DNA of 64,000 nt, from the NCBI RefSeq assembly GCF_000006565.2, contig NC_031477.1, positions 1,458,043-1,522,042 on the forward strand. The letters run 5' to 3'. The translations under genes were made by a program, and so were the position numbers. Shown in pieces: positions 13,301 through 25,693 of the stretch. The notes under the pieces are model-generated. The model was not told where the DNA came from. It worked only from the letters and a program-made list of their open reading frames with translations, and ran no database searches. The stretch's first letter is position 1. Every line of letters starts with the position of its first letter. The DNA comes from Toxoplasma gondii ME49. Lineage: Eukaryota > Apicomplexa > Conoidasida > Eucoccidiorida > Sarcocystidae.

Positions 13301-13340
<40 letters not shown>

Positions 13341-13871
13341 GATATGTAAATGTGTATATACGACGCATTCATGCATGTAGACAGATGCACATGCATGCCC
13401 GTCTCTGAGCGTAAGCATGTAACGTGGAGAATGGCTTCTCACCTCCCTCAGAGCTTCAGGAGTACGTGCTTCTCCAGAAATGTCTTTTCCCTCTTCGCCT
13501 TCTTGTCTCTTTTCCTTTTCTTGGCAGTTTGGTGGATCAGCTGCGGCGTTGTCTGCAGGAATTTTTTCTTCTTTGTCTGCATCGACACACAGTGAACACA
13601 TGGAAAAGTTGCATCTCGCTGAGACTTGGCGGCCAGTGAGGCGCGCGGCACCGGCGGAGAGTTTCGCTGTGTCTCACAGAGGCGCTTCGATTGCCGTCGA
13701 GACTGACAGGCTTCGCGCATGCAGAGAGACGCGAGAGACGAAAAAGGGAGACGGCCTCCTACGAACGTTCTCGCAGAGAAAAGAGTAGAAGAGCGACGAT
13801 GGAATTTAATTCCTACACAGAGGCGTACACTCTACACGCCACTCAACAGACACTCAGATTTCGAATATACA

Positions 13872-13902
<31 letters not shown>

Positions 13903-14491
13903 GGACATATGGATATATACGCAAATATAGATATAGATATGGATATCTATATAAACACACATACACAGGTAATGGATAGAAGCGATTCGAATAGACCGAC
14001 GCGGCTCCATAGATGTCAAACATGTAGGCAGATGTCGGATGGCAGAAGAGGCGATTTTCATGTTTCAAAGGTGCACGGCAGTTAGGAAAAAACACAGGGA
14101 TACAGCGACACTCCAGGACAAGTGTGAGATGGAAGCTGATGCGAGCGTTCTCTTGCTTGAAAGATGCATCAGAGCGCCTCTAACCTTGAGGGAGAGCAGC
14201 GAGACGGAGTTGGAGATTTTCGCGGAAGCGGTAGTCTCTCAGGTCCAAGCCCAAGGGGCTGAGAAGGCTGCGCGCCTGCGCCAGCTCGCGAGTCTTGCTG
14301 AGCACATGCGATTGCCAAGAGAACACACGCTAGAATAAAAAGAGAATTGATCTGGGGCGGTACCTAAAGGTCCAGGAAAGACGAACACGAGAACCTCAAA
14401 TCTCCTTCTTTTTGTTACATTCAACCACTGAATAGCATGCCAACTCGCACAAATCTCATGCGGACACACATCTACCTCCTAGTACATACAA

Positions 14492-14562
<71 letters not shown>

Positions 14563-17500
14563 TACATATATATATCCGTCTTGGGCGCGATGACCAAACA
14601 TCCATGTGTCTCTGTCTATCTAAAATAAATCAATAAACAAATCAGACGTATATGGATGCGTAGCTGGATTCGTGCATTTGCAGGAAGAAGGAAAGGCTTT
14701 TGAAACATGTCACACGAGACACGCGATCGATGAATAAGCGAGAACCAAGAAAGGCACAGCCTCCCAGACAAAGCACTGGAGACTAAGAATGCATGCAGCC
14801 AGGTATCAGCGGACGAAAACAGTTTCAAGCAGATAAAACGGCGTGGCGGTGGCGTTCGTTCATCAAATACTGGTAGAGTTTCCTTCATAGTGGAAACAAC
14901 AGAAAACATTGCGCAGCTCCAGCTCAACAAATGCGCAGTCGACCCTCCGCATGAAGGCGCAGATAGCAGTTTTTGAAGTTTTGTGGAAAAGACAAAGATG
15001 AAGAAGACGAAAAAAAAATTCTTTCAGCAAAAACTCACTGTGCGAGGACGGCGCGGATGCTGCCCCACAGGCGCCCGTAGGAAGTCGCCTGCCGCTGCAG
15101 ATTCCAGACAAAGAGCGAGAGAAGAATGTATCTCTCGTATTTCTTCCACCTTTCTCATTCTTCTCGACCGTTGTTCGACAGCGACAACAGAAACAAACTT
15201 CAGATCCACGGCACCCAGAAATGCGAACCGCAAACATAACTGTGCGCAAATGTAAAAGAAGATGAGAGTGCGAAGAGACACACCAACTCAGAGCGTTCAA
15301 CAGTTGTGTCCATGATTATTTTCGGCCAACTCGGCGGGCATCAGACGGAGCTTACACAGAGCAACGTTCGTACAAAAGCTCAAGACAACAGAAGATGGGA
15401 GAACTAGTTGTACAACGTGTATATGTGCAAAAATGAAAAAAACGTTTCAAACCTCTCCATATGCATATATATATGGATTAGATGGAAGAAGATAGATAGA
15501 TAGAAACACATAGACGTGGATACTTTCCGCTTTTTCAGGATTTTACCTCTTCCTCGAGACACGCGGATTCTTCTGCTCGCCGGGCGGCCTCTTGGGCTCT
15601 TCGAGCTGCCAGGAGAGTCTCGGCTTTCCGGTGTACGTACACCGCGAAATGCTCGAGACACCGACGGGTGTCGCGCAGACCTGCGCGCGTTACCTTCTCC
15701 GCTGCAGGTGTACATACAGCAGAGGCAGTCAACGTGGCAGCATGCGGGCCCACGGAAAAGAGACGCGCTGGCACTAAAGGACGAGCTTCTAGTGAGTCTG
15801 CCAGAAGCACACAGCGAATTCCTCTGCGTCGCAGAGAGACGGAAACCTGTCCTCTTTTCTCCTCCCTCGCTCTTCAGCAGCCAACGTCGGAGGAAAGAGA
15901 CGTAGAAGAGCGAGGACAAAGACGGAGGGAATAAGGAAGAGACGAAGCATCGGGATGAAGGAAACGAGAAGAAAGAGGAAAGAAGACGCGAACCAGACAG
16001 GAAAAAACAGAAGCGGAGTGCCTACCGAAGCACAGCAGAACATCTTGGTGAGCTGGGCTGCTCTGTGCGGTCGGAGGAAACACAGAGATGAGTCGCTGCA
16101 GGTCTCGCTTCGTCGTTGCGGCCTCGACGGCCTGCAGAGCATTAGACAGACAGAAGTCGGAAGCTCCCGTGGAGGAGAAATCGACATGGTAGGCAGGGCA
16201 GACCGCAAGCGCAGTGAAACGGAGAGACAGCAAGGAAGGCGGCGTCGAAAGAGAAACGAGAACGAATCTCAAAGCAAATCCCGGAGCAAGGTGAAGCAAA
16301 TTACTTGGAGGGACAAAGGTGCCTGGAAACGCCCTCCCCTTCTTACCTGGAGCATTGGCTCGAAAACATGTTTCATCACAGGCAAGTCCTTTGCATGCAG
16401 CTCTGTCTTTTCGCTTTCCCCGCTCTGAGGCCTTTGAGGCGCCTCCACACCCGCCTCGTCTGCCCCCTCCTTCGCTTCTGCCTCCGGCCCGAGAGCACCT
16501 GCTCCGCAGTCTCTACAAAGGCGAATGAGTGAAGAGTCTGGCGGAGCTGGACAGGCAGACAGACTCTCCAGAAAGGCAGGAGTACATACACGCGAAGCCT
16601 CTGAGCAGCCGGGGAACGGTTCCGCGAGAAAGGCGAGGAAATCGTCCACGCCTGAGGAGGAAGAGCGCATACACAAGACAGAAAAATACCGCTAATGGCA
16701 AGCCAGCAGGCAGAGTAGAGAAGTGCAGCAGGTTAGTGAGGAGCTTTAAACGCCGTGTACATGCAAGACGACCAGAGGTGAAAATCGCACTCGAACGAAA
16801 ATTGACTCAGCGGTTCGCTCACCGTTCAACACCTCATTTTTACATGAACGCGTATATCCATATGTATGCATATATATTCGTGCATTCATATGAATCCATA
16901 TATATATATATATATATATAGACAGATCATTAGGTAAATAGAATCGCACGTACAAAACAACGGATACAAAGATACGGGGTGCTTTCATGCATGCAGTTGG
17001 AGCTACGTATCGAGGTTGTTTACCAGCCTCAGCTTCTCTCTTCACTTTCTCCAGACTATCCTCAGGTGGAGGCGGTCTGTCTCGTTTGCATGCCTCTTGT
17101 TCCTCCATTGCTCTTGCTGCCATCTCTCGCTGCGCCTCTAGGGAGAGAGGAGCCAAACGAAGAGAAAACGTGGAGGCGCCTGTGTGGACAGCTTCGAGAA
17201 CCGCGGAAAGATTCAAAGCGCCTCTCCGGCTTTCCACCTCTTGCCTCGCGAACTCCTCGTGGCTGTACGAGGGGTACCCCAGAGGCAAGGAGTTTCCGTG
17301 GAACTCGAAAGGGGGGAGAGAAGGAGGAAACGCAGATGGCGAGCAAGGAGAGAGTTGCGACGGAAATGTTGGCGTCACGAGCATCGGCAAAGGATCTTGG
17401 ACAAGCACGTCGCCTGGACACCGCAAAGCAGAAAGACAAGCGACTCTCTGGTTCGTCTCGCAAGCCAAGTTCGGAGTACATACACCGCCAATCGCGAGCG

Positions 17501-20500
17501 GCAGAACCACCGGGTACCCTCGAAAAGATGTTGAGCCACAGATGCACGGGCGCGACGTATACACAGAGACAGACACGCAGTTCATAGATTGAAAGGCATT
17601 CAAGCATACAGACATCTGGAGGCATGGGGAGGCAGAGAGACGTCCATCTTCCCGTCGCAGTAGCAAGTTCTCTGCTTCGTTCCTCACCGGAACGGAGTTC
17701 CTCTGTGGCACCCCCTCTCCTCTGTTTTCATTTCTTTTTCGTTCAACACCATCCTCCATCTCGCCTTTGCTCCTGTTCTGTTCTCTCCGCGTCGCTCCGC
17801 CTTTGCTCCCCCTCTCACCTTCTTCTGCCTGGTGGGAGAATCGAACCGCGTTGGCCCCGGCGTATTGTTCCTCTCGGCTGCCTCTTCTGTCTTGTGTCTC
17901 TCGGTCTCTACTTCGCGCCCCGAACAGCCTTTCTGTGTTCCCCTCTTGATTCTGCGCACTCGCCTCCAACCTCGCAGCCTGTCCGTCTGTGTGTCGCCTT
18001 CCGCTGTCTCCGCTGTCTCCGTTGTCTCCCGTTTCTCCGTTGTTTCGAGTCTCGAACGCGCATCGATTCATCTCTTCTCGGCAGGCGTTTGCTTCTCTGG
18101 CAAGCCACCTCTGCGCGGCTTCTATTGGCTGTCTGATGGGCGCTGACTGCCCCGTAGAGTCCGCGAAACTGCGGTCTCCGGTCCAGCTCCAGAGCTCCGC
18201 CCCCCGAGGGGCTCCGATGTCTCCTTTTCTCGGCTTCTCCGCTTCCCGCGGCGCAAAAGTCGGTTTGAACTGTCCTGCGAGGCTGCTCGCGCTGCTCTCT
18301 GTTCGGTCAGTCGTGCTGCCCCCAACGCTCACCACAGAGAGCAACAAGGGCGTTGTTTCTCCCCCGGCTCTCGTCTTCTTCACTCCTGGCAAGTTCCTGT
18401 CCGTGGCACAAAAAGGAGACGCCGAGGACCCTGGAGCACGCTTCTCGCCTTCGCCGTCCGGGCTCCGCAAGAACGTTTCGCCACCCTCTCGGGGAAGCGG
18501 CGACGAGGCCATCTTTGGGTCGCGCCAGCGGCCTGAGGCAGATCCAGAAGCGGCGGAGAAGCAAGACCCTTGCTTCTTCCATGGCATCGTCTTCCCTGCG
18601 ACAGCAACGGAAGAGGTGGGCTCGCTCGCCTCTGAAGCAGATGGAGGCGCGCACACACCGCCATCCGTGGAGACCCTGCGTTCGCTGTTTTCTCCAGGGA
18701 CCGTATTATCCTCTGGAGGAGCGAGAACTCGCTGTCTGCCTCCAACCTTCTCTCCAGTACTCGGATGCTCCTGCAGCCAGAAGAAGGCGAAGGCACTCGG
18801 ATCTGCGGGAGCTCTCGCAGCGAGATCTGCTCTCAGACTCTGCTCCTTCTCTCGGAGAGTCTCCGCTTCGTCAGCCACCTGTCCCCTCGCCCTCGCGTCC
18901 TCCACTCCCTTCTTCGGCTCGAGGTTTCTTTGCTCGCGCAACACTTGACCGCTGTCGGGAGTCCACGGAGTGTGAAGAGTTAACGCATTCGATCCTGAAC
19001 AAGCAAACGGCGAAGGTCGCACGACACGACTCTGCCCGTCTCCACCTCCGAGAGCCGAGGGACCCGTCTCTCCTGTCCCCAGTCCCTCGTGCATGCATGC
19101 AGAAGAAGCGAGATGAGAAGAAGACAAGTGAGAAGAAGACAAGTGAGAAGAAGACAGGTGAGAAGAAGACAGGTGAGAAGAAGACAGGTGAGAGGAAGAA
19201 AGATGCGAGGATGAACAATGCAACGGGTGGAGACTGCGGTGTGTCTCGTTTTCGTCGGGACTGAGATGTCGAGACACCAAAGAAGAGGAGACGAGGCTGC
19301 GCGCGTCCGTCGTGGTGCTTCGCATATCGGCGAGTCTCCGAGAGTCCCGCCCCCGAGGAGACGGCTGGAAAGGCTGGACCAAGCAGACCTCGCCTTCTCG
19401 CTGATCAGTCGAGTCCTTTCTCTTGTCTCCCAGAGAGTGTCTGCGCGCCCGGAGCTCCGGCAGGCCTGCGCTCGCACCGCTGTCGGTCCTCGACGCGGGG
19501 GGTCGCCCAGCTGTCTCCGTTCGCGTGTTCGTCTTCTCTGTCCCCTCAGGGTCAACGCATGAAGAAAACCGAGAAGGAAAGGTAGTTCCGAGATTCGTCT
19601 CTCGGCTCGAAGAGACCGTGCGGAGGCGCGGCGAGGCGAGGTCCGGAAGCCCCGGAGGCGTCGCGTCTCGAATGTGTCGACCTCGTTCTTCTCCTACGTC
19701 TCTCCCAGCGCGGCCTCTCAGATCCCTTGCCTGCCCCGCCACCTTCTCTAACAAGGCCTTTCGCGTACCACGAAGCGTTCGGTTCTCGGACTCCAACTCT
19801 GGACCCGGTCCTCGTCCCGTGTCTCTTGGTGCCGGAGAATCGTCTGCTGAGTCCCCAGGTTCCCGGGGCTTGTTGCGAGCCTGACGCCGCCGCCCCCCAG
19901 TGAGTCGCACTTGGAGAGAAGAATTTGCACTCAACCGGTCGTTCTCCGCGTCGCTGTCGAGGCCACTATTCCCCCGCGAGTCAGTTCTCGAGTCCCGGAC
20001 TTCCTCCGTTTCAGACGCTCCCCGCTTCCCGCCTCGCTTCGATGCATGCGCTATCGGGGCGCTCTTGTCTCTGTCTCCAGCGACACTGTCCTCGTCCTCC
20101 GGCTTCCACTCTCGCCTCGGTCGGCGGCGAGACCTTTCCACCCGATCTTCCTCACTGACGTCTCTTCTTCTCTCGCTTCTGTCTCCTCCGGACCTGCCCC
20201 GCCGCGCGCGCTCCTCACGCTGTCTCCTGTGCGCATGCAGAGAAGACGACCGCGCCCGCCGGTGAGAGGCGGCCCGGAGAGGCGCGAAGGCTGGCGCGTC
20301 CGCGTCGCCCTTCACCCGCAAAAGGTGCGTCTCGACCGTGCTGTCTGTGTCGATGTCGTCGGCGAGAGACGGTAGGCTACTCCCCAAAACACTCGGCTTC
20401 TTCGACCGACTCTTCTTCCCCAACACCGAAGACACCGGAAACAGCGATCCCCGTCGTGGAGACGCCGCGACCAAAACCACTGGAGCCCCAGACGGCAGAG

Positions 20501-21880
20501 ACACTGAAGACACTTCCGGCGCGCCCAGTACCCGCCGCGGGCTCCGCGTCGCCTCCGAGATCACAATTGGACTCGAGTGCCCCTGCAACAAGGATACAGA
20601 GTCGCGTGGAGAGACGGAAGAGATACAGGGGGCTGGACAAAAATGATAAACGGGTCTGCTAGGGCAAGGCGGAGACGAAGGAACACTCTCTACACAAAAA
20701 CGGAAGAGGCGGAAGAAGCAGACGGTGCAGGAGAGTGAGAAGAGAACGCGGATTGAGGCGAGCAAGGCAAGGCACAAACACCTGAAAGAGCAGACGCTGC
20801 CGGTCGGTGTGAATGTGTGGCTGCAGACATCCTCTTTTGAAGGCTCTATTCTGATGCGAGGAACGTCGGGTGAGGAGTGATTCTTGCAAAGGGAAGAGCC
20901 GACACTCGGAACCTTGACAAGAGATGCAACGAACGACCAGCTCACATGTGTAGACATTGAAAATGGAGTCGCTATTAACATAACAAAAGTCGTGTCTGCT
21001 GCATGCGCCTAGCCTCCAGTTCTCCATGAGAAAAGACGCCACACGTCCACACAATCGTCGATGAATTTCCCCCAGAGGTTCCTTCAAATCAAAACCGGAA
21101 GGTGTCGTTCTCCTGGAGCGCTTCTTCCCCAAAAAGAGCGAGTTTCGAATCTTTAGTGTGTCTCACCTTCACAAACAGGCGCGGGGTGTCTCGTTCTCCC
21201 CTGCCGCTTCTGTTCCGGCGCGCCCTTCGATCGTGTTTTCTCTCTTTCTCTGGGGAAGAGCCTGCGCGACTCGAGCCCGGGGAGGCGTCGGTCCGAGACA
21301 CCCCTTTCTTTCTGGTTCTGTGGCCGACTTCTTCGTCTGCGTGTCTCAGCAGTCTCACTTCCCTGTCTCGGTCTTCTCTGGCGTCTTTTCTTCTCGCGCG
21401 TTCGCGGCGAACGAAGTGCGGTTCCTCCCCCTCGTCTTCCTGTTCTCTCTGTGCTTCCAGACGCGCGCGCTTGCGAGATAAATTCTTCAGAGCGCGTTCG
21501 CCCTCTCCGGCCTTCTCTTCTTGGTCCCAGGTCGGCAAGCTGGACCGCGCGTGGCTCAGACCGCAGGACTCCTGGGAGACGTCGGCCCTGTCCCGGTCTT
21601 CAGCTCTCTCGCGCTCCAGCGAAGACGAGAGAGCAGCCGCTTTCCTCGACCTTCCGCCGCTCCTCCTCTCCGAAATCGAGAAGGAACGAGCGCGGTCGGC
21701 GTCGAGCGACAATCCACGCTTCCGCGGGACGGCCGCTGCCGAGTGTCTAGACACCTCAGGCCGTGATCGTCGCACCCCCGGCTCCTCGTGCCGCTGGCGC
21801 TCCCGCTCTCTCTGTTGTTGGCGAAGGAGCATCTTCTTCTCCACCGCCAGCAGGACCGGCGTCGGTGTCGGGAACGACAT
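10025..21880 (-). CDS. large hypothetical protein, 12 exons, 2273 aa predicted
   Basis: Function not recognised. Exons in transcript order: 21880-21167, 20582-17024, 16651-16347, 16131-16026, 15797-15547, 15094-15039, 14297-14185, 13576-13443, 12889-12788, 12558-12496, 12148-12059, 11353-10025. They sum to 6822 nt with every phase agreeing and one open frame, which is strong internal evidence for the model. The start [16 protein letters not shown] is followed by an Arg/Glu/Ser-rich stretch. Exon 2 (about 1186 residues) is mostly charged low complexity with a run of SSHLS repeats. Exons 3-8 are more ordered, with [15 protein letters not shown], a helix-rich segment [20 protein letters not shown], and [24 protein letters not shown]. 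Exons 9-11 are coiled-coil-like ([18 protein letters not shown] region). Exon 12 is acidic/basic and ends NLASTRR. No membrane segment or known domain is seen. The donor of exon 10 has an alternative about 15 nt downstream; an upstream non-coding or short coding exon before 21880 is possible. Confidence 0.72.
11355..11805. repeat. about 19-bp intronic minisatellite
   Basis: Roughly two dozen copies of a unit close to AAATGARAGAAAAAYAGAG fill most of the last intron of the 12-exon gene and end at the splice acceptor (11354). On the coding strand it is a long pyrimidine-rich run. It leaves all minus-strand frames open and so creates false Phe/Leu/Ser-rich open frames. Confidence 0.93.
13302..13340. 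repeat. (CT)n-(TA)n microsatellite in an intron
   Basis: A CT run passes directly into a TA run, in the intron between exons 8 and 9 of the 12-exon minus-strand gene. Confidence 0.9.
13866..13960. repeat. (TA)n/(GATA)n microsatellite in an intron
   Basis: A TA run followed by ATAGATATAGATATGG steps, in the intron between exons 7 and 8 of the 12-exon gene. Confidence 0.9.
14489..14577. repeat. (TA)n microsatellite in an intron
   Basis: About 85 bp of TA with a few TG/AC interruptions, between exons 6 and 7 of the 12-exon gene. Confidence 0.92.
16853..16921. repeat. TA-rich microsatellite in an intron
   Basis: CATATGTATGCATATATA followed by a TA run, in the intron between exons 2 and 3 of the 12-exon gene. 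Confidence 0.88.
19111..19206. repeat. 15-bp coding tandem repeat (SSHLS pentapeptide)
   Basis: About six units close to GTGAGAAGAAGACAG (plus strand). On the minus strand, in frame of exon 2 of the large gene, each encodes a Ser-Ser-His-Leu-Ser block. The period is a multiple of three, so copy-number change keeps the frame. Confidence 0.92.
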
Positions 21881-24181
21881 CGCAACCTGAAGCTGGAACA
21901 AGACTCGGCAGAGAAGCACGCGGGGGGCAGGCGGAAGAAGGAAAGCGAGAAAGATGCAAGAGGCGAAACGCGGACAGCCGAACAAGAAAATGTCGGGCTT
22001 GCGACTCTGCTTGTCAGGGGCAGAAAGCAGAGAAAGGCACCACAGAGAGGCAGAGAGTTCCAGGCCACAAGCTCCCCGCCTCCACCGGAGACAGCAGACA
22101 GGGCGAGGAGAGGACGTGGGCAGCGAACAGCCTGTCTCTTTGTCACCTGGACCCGTCAGCGTAAGCAGCTCGGTTCCGAGAGTAGGTGCTTCGTCTCCGA
22201 GAAAATGCAAAAATTTGGAGAAACACGGTAAAGCGGGCAAGACAAAGTCGCGGGGCAGAATCGCACGACAGTCGAAAGAAGCCAAGAAACGAAAGCAGCG
22301 GCTGCTCTACACCACGACACTGGAACAGGGGCTACCCTCTGTGCCCGTAGGAAAAATCGCAGAATGTCGCTGCAGTGTATGTACACCTCGGGAGACCTAT
22401 CAAAACATGTGAGTAGGTTTGGCACCGCTAGGAGGAGCGGTACGCTGAAAACCGAGATTTTCCGGGTAGGCCCTAAACTGGCCTTTCAGTTACGCAAGCC
22501 GATGACAAAGGAAATGCGGAAGGCAGGCCGTACCGCGGAAGCGGAGGAACAGAAATTGTTTGCGGAACGGAACACGTTGCCGCCGAAGATTGAGCAAGAC
22601 GAGAAGACAGCGGCGTTCTGCGCATGTCCGCCTCTCGCCCGCAAAGAGTCGAAAACATTGGTACGGATGCTGACGAATCCAGGACAAAGCTGTGAGCGTA
22701 CGTATAGAGCTATGGGATAAGCACTTTGGTAGTGCAGTCCCTGCCGCCATTCATTTTTTCTCTTCAGCAACCGCAGTGAATCACGATGAACGGCGGCGGC
22801 GAAAAGCTGCGAAAAAAACGGCCAGTGTGGAGGGCGGAGTGACGCCAGGCTCAGGTCACCTCCAGCCGAGGCACACGGAGATGAAAGAGTCGGGGAATCC
22901 AAATCAGTTTCAAGGAGAAGAACGATAGAGGACGCGTGGAAGAGAAAACAAAACTGCAGACCGAAGGAAGCAGCTCTGCCTCGGCCAGCTAGGGGGGCCG
23001 AGGGGGGAAGGGAAAGGAAAGCCCCCAGAGGTACGCGTCCACACTTATCCAGGCGCTTTCGTCAAGTGCCGGGAGAAGCAATTTAAAAAAAGAACCGAAA
23101 GAAGGAACGGGGAATCCTCAGAGCGAGGGCTGACAGGAAACTCTCGTGGAACTCGACGGAATTTTCTCGGTTTGGTACGCGGCCGGTGCGTGCGAGAAGA
23201 CGCAAATTCCCGGCCGACCATCCTGCGTCCCACCAACACACCCTGAGCTTCGGCAGGGTCGCCGCCGGCGTGGGTGGCTGGCAGAAGGGAAGGAGTTTTC
23301 GAGCCGCCCGAGTGACTGTTTTTCACCACTTCATTGGCATCTTTCCCGTTGTAAAAAGAAAAGAAACAATTTCGGTGCACCCGCAAAGCTCCCCGGTCCC
23401 TGCCACGTCATTCTGGGCGGCATGCGGCGGTCGCCTTTGTGTATGCCTAACCCGCTGTTCACGGTCCAAATTCAGTGGAAAGATTCTATCCGGATCTTAC
23501 TGTGTTTCTGCCACGCTGTGCGGATATTCCAGATATCAAGAGCTCACTCCAGCATTAGAAAATCCAGCCGTAGCAACGCCTTCAACCGTAGCCGCTGTTT
23601 CAACACGTAGGCGGTCAAGCAGCCACCCACCACAGTGTCTTGTCTGCTGACCATCACTCCGATAGGCATTCCTTGCGGAGGCACTCTCCAGAACCGCTCG
23701 TATTCCAAGATAGATTGCCCCCGTCGCCACATTTTAAGATTGATCCCGCAGGCCGGCTGCAATGCGTACAGTTTAATTTTCTGCAAAGGTACAAACACAT
23801 CTGCCTGTAGAGGCTCTCACCGGAACCACTATTACTCTGGAAAGTACATGCACTGTTGTCACCGCACATCAATATATCAGGCAGACAGCCGCAGCACGCG
23901 CATTCTGAGATTCTTTCAGCCGTTCAAGCACTTCTGTCTACTTTGTCTTGCAGTCCTCCACGACCACCGATGATCCTCATGATTGACTGTGGCAAATGGA
24001 CAAAACTGGATACACTGACTTGAAGAAGGCACTACTAGAATTCAGACAAACCTGCAGGCAGGTCACGCGATATGCGAAGAAACCGCTGATCATTTCAGTT
24101 CAGCATTGACTCCAATTCGTCGTGTGTGTCCCGTGCTGCCGGATTGTACACCGACCAATGTGGCACGCTGCCCAGTACACT
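21881..24181. other. intergenic region upstream of the large minus-strand gene
   Basis: No gene is supported. It should contain the promoter and 5' UTR of the large minus-strand gene near 21881-22400. One palindrome copy (GTGTATGTACACC) lies at 22375-22387. From about 22930 the sequence loses the charged-codon character of its neighbours; small open frames on both strands show no family similarity. Confidence 0.5.
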
Positions 24182-24972
24182 AAGGCAGCTGGTTTGTGCC
24201 AGAGGCGGTTGCAATACCATTCGGATAACACCTGAAGCTAGACACCCCTGACACATTATAAAGTGGGAATCCAATGATCTGTGAAGTGTACGGTCGTCCC
24301 AAGCAAAGCGACGACCAGCGTTCACAGTGTTTCTGCGTTCATCTATGTAGAATTTCGTATATCTGGAACGACCTGTCAGCTGCCCGCTGGTCGAAAAATG
24401 GCATCCCAGGCATCTCTCGAATTATGGTTCTTCCACAAGAACCAGTTCAGGGCAGCCACTGCGGGCGCTTCTACGACCATTAGCATGCGTGCCTCCTCTT
24501 CTGTGCACCCAAGGAGTCCTTCGCTACTTGCAGCTTTTCAGACTTTAGCTCCAGATCCAGGTAATGCGTTTAGTTCCAGAGTACTTTGAACGTCTGGGCG
24601 TTTGGTCAAATACATACATCGCACGGGTGTATCCCGCGCCGTGGCTAGGGATACTACGGTTTGTGCTTTGCACTACAAACATAACATGTTCCTGCTGTGT
24701 TAACAAGAACAGCGGGAAGCAAACCAGCAATGCATGGTGACCGCCGACTCAAATATGCAGTCAGCAAACCGCGCAATGGTGCAAGAGCCCAAACCACTCC
24801 TTGCATATTTGGTCCATCATCATTACACTCTTCTGCTCGTGTTGACTCTATCTCCATGCCAATAGCTTGGCTGACGGCTTCTCTGAGAAGCGCGTTTGTT
24901 GTTTCTACTGCTCACGCATCACCGGAGAAAATGCGTCTACCGCATCTTGATGAGCCAGAAGGCGGCATCCAG
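24182..24972. repeat. duplicated block A1
   Basis: 791 bp nearly identical (about five differences counted by eye) to 29421-30211, at a constant offset of 5239. Similarity drops sharply at both edges. It has small open frames but no recognisable product. Confidence 0.9.
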
Positions 24973-25693
24973 AAAAAGTTGCGATGCTGCTATGTTTCAG
25001 ATGTTACATGCACTACGTTGCGCGATGGGGTTTTCTTCGGTGAAATGCCCGGATGTTGCGAGCATCGTAGTGGTTTTCCCAGAGGCGGCAACGGCCATCT
25101 GGTTTCTGAAAAATGGTCTAGCGAAACACGTGGCTACTAAAGCGAGTGTGCATCTTTATTCCGTCTTGTTCACAATGCTGACTAGTGACCTCAATTGACC
25201 TGAGGGAGTGCTCCCGAAGCCGACGCTCTTCGCTGTGCCGAGCACGGAAAAACAGAAGTAGCGTGCCGCCTGGCGCGGGACAGGTCAGCTGATTCTTTTC
25301 AGATGACTCATTTGCGGTTATCTTCCAGGAATGAAGACGTTTTTTTCTTCAAATCTGATTTGTTCCGAGAGTATTCTTACGTAAAAGTTCACATGTGACG
25401 GACTCGCCGCCGCTGGACTGCGCCCCTCAAGGCATGCGTGCGGACTCGCCACGACAACGCAGACAAGCTACTCCCGACGAGCAGCGAAGCAGCATTGTGT
25501 CTTGCCATTTTCTTAAAAGAAAAGGCGGGAAAAGGACATTTCACCGAGACGTATGTATTATTTTCAACCCGGCGTGAAACAGCAACTTCCAGGGGTGTCC
25601 ATTTCTCGTCCTCCGAAGAAACTTTCTTCGCGCACTTTCTCGGGCGCCTCGACCGCCACTGCCGATCGACACCCCGGTGTCTTCAAAAGCCGT

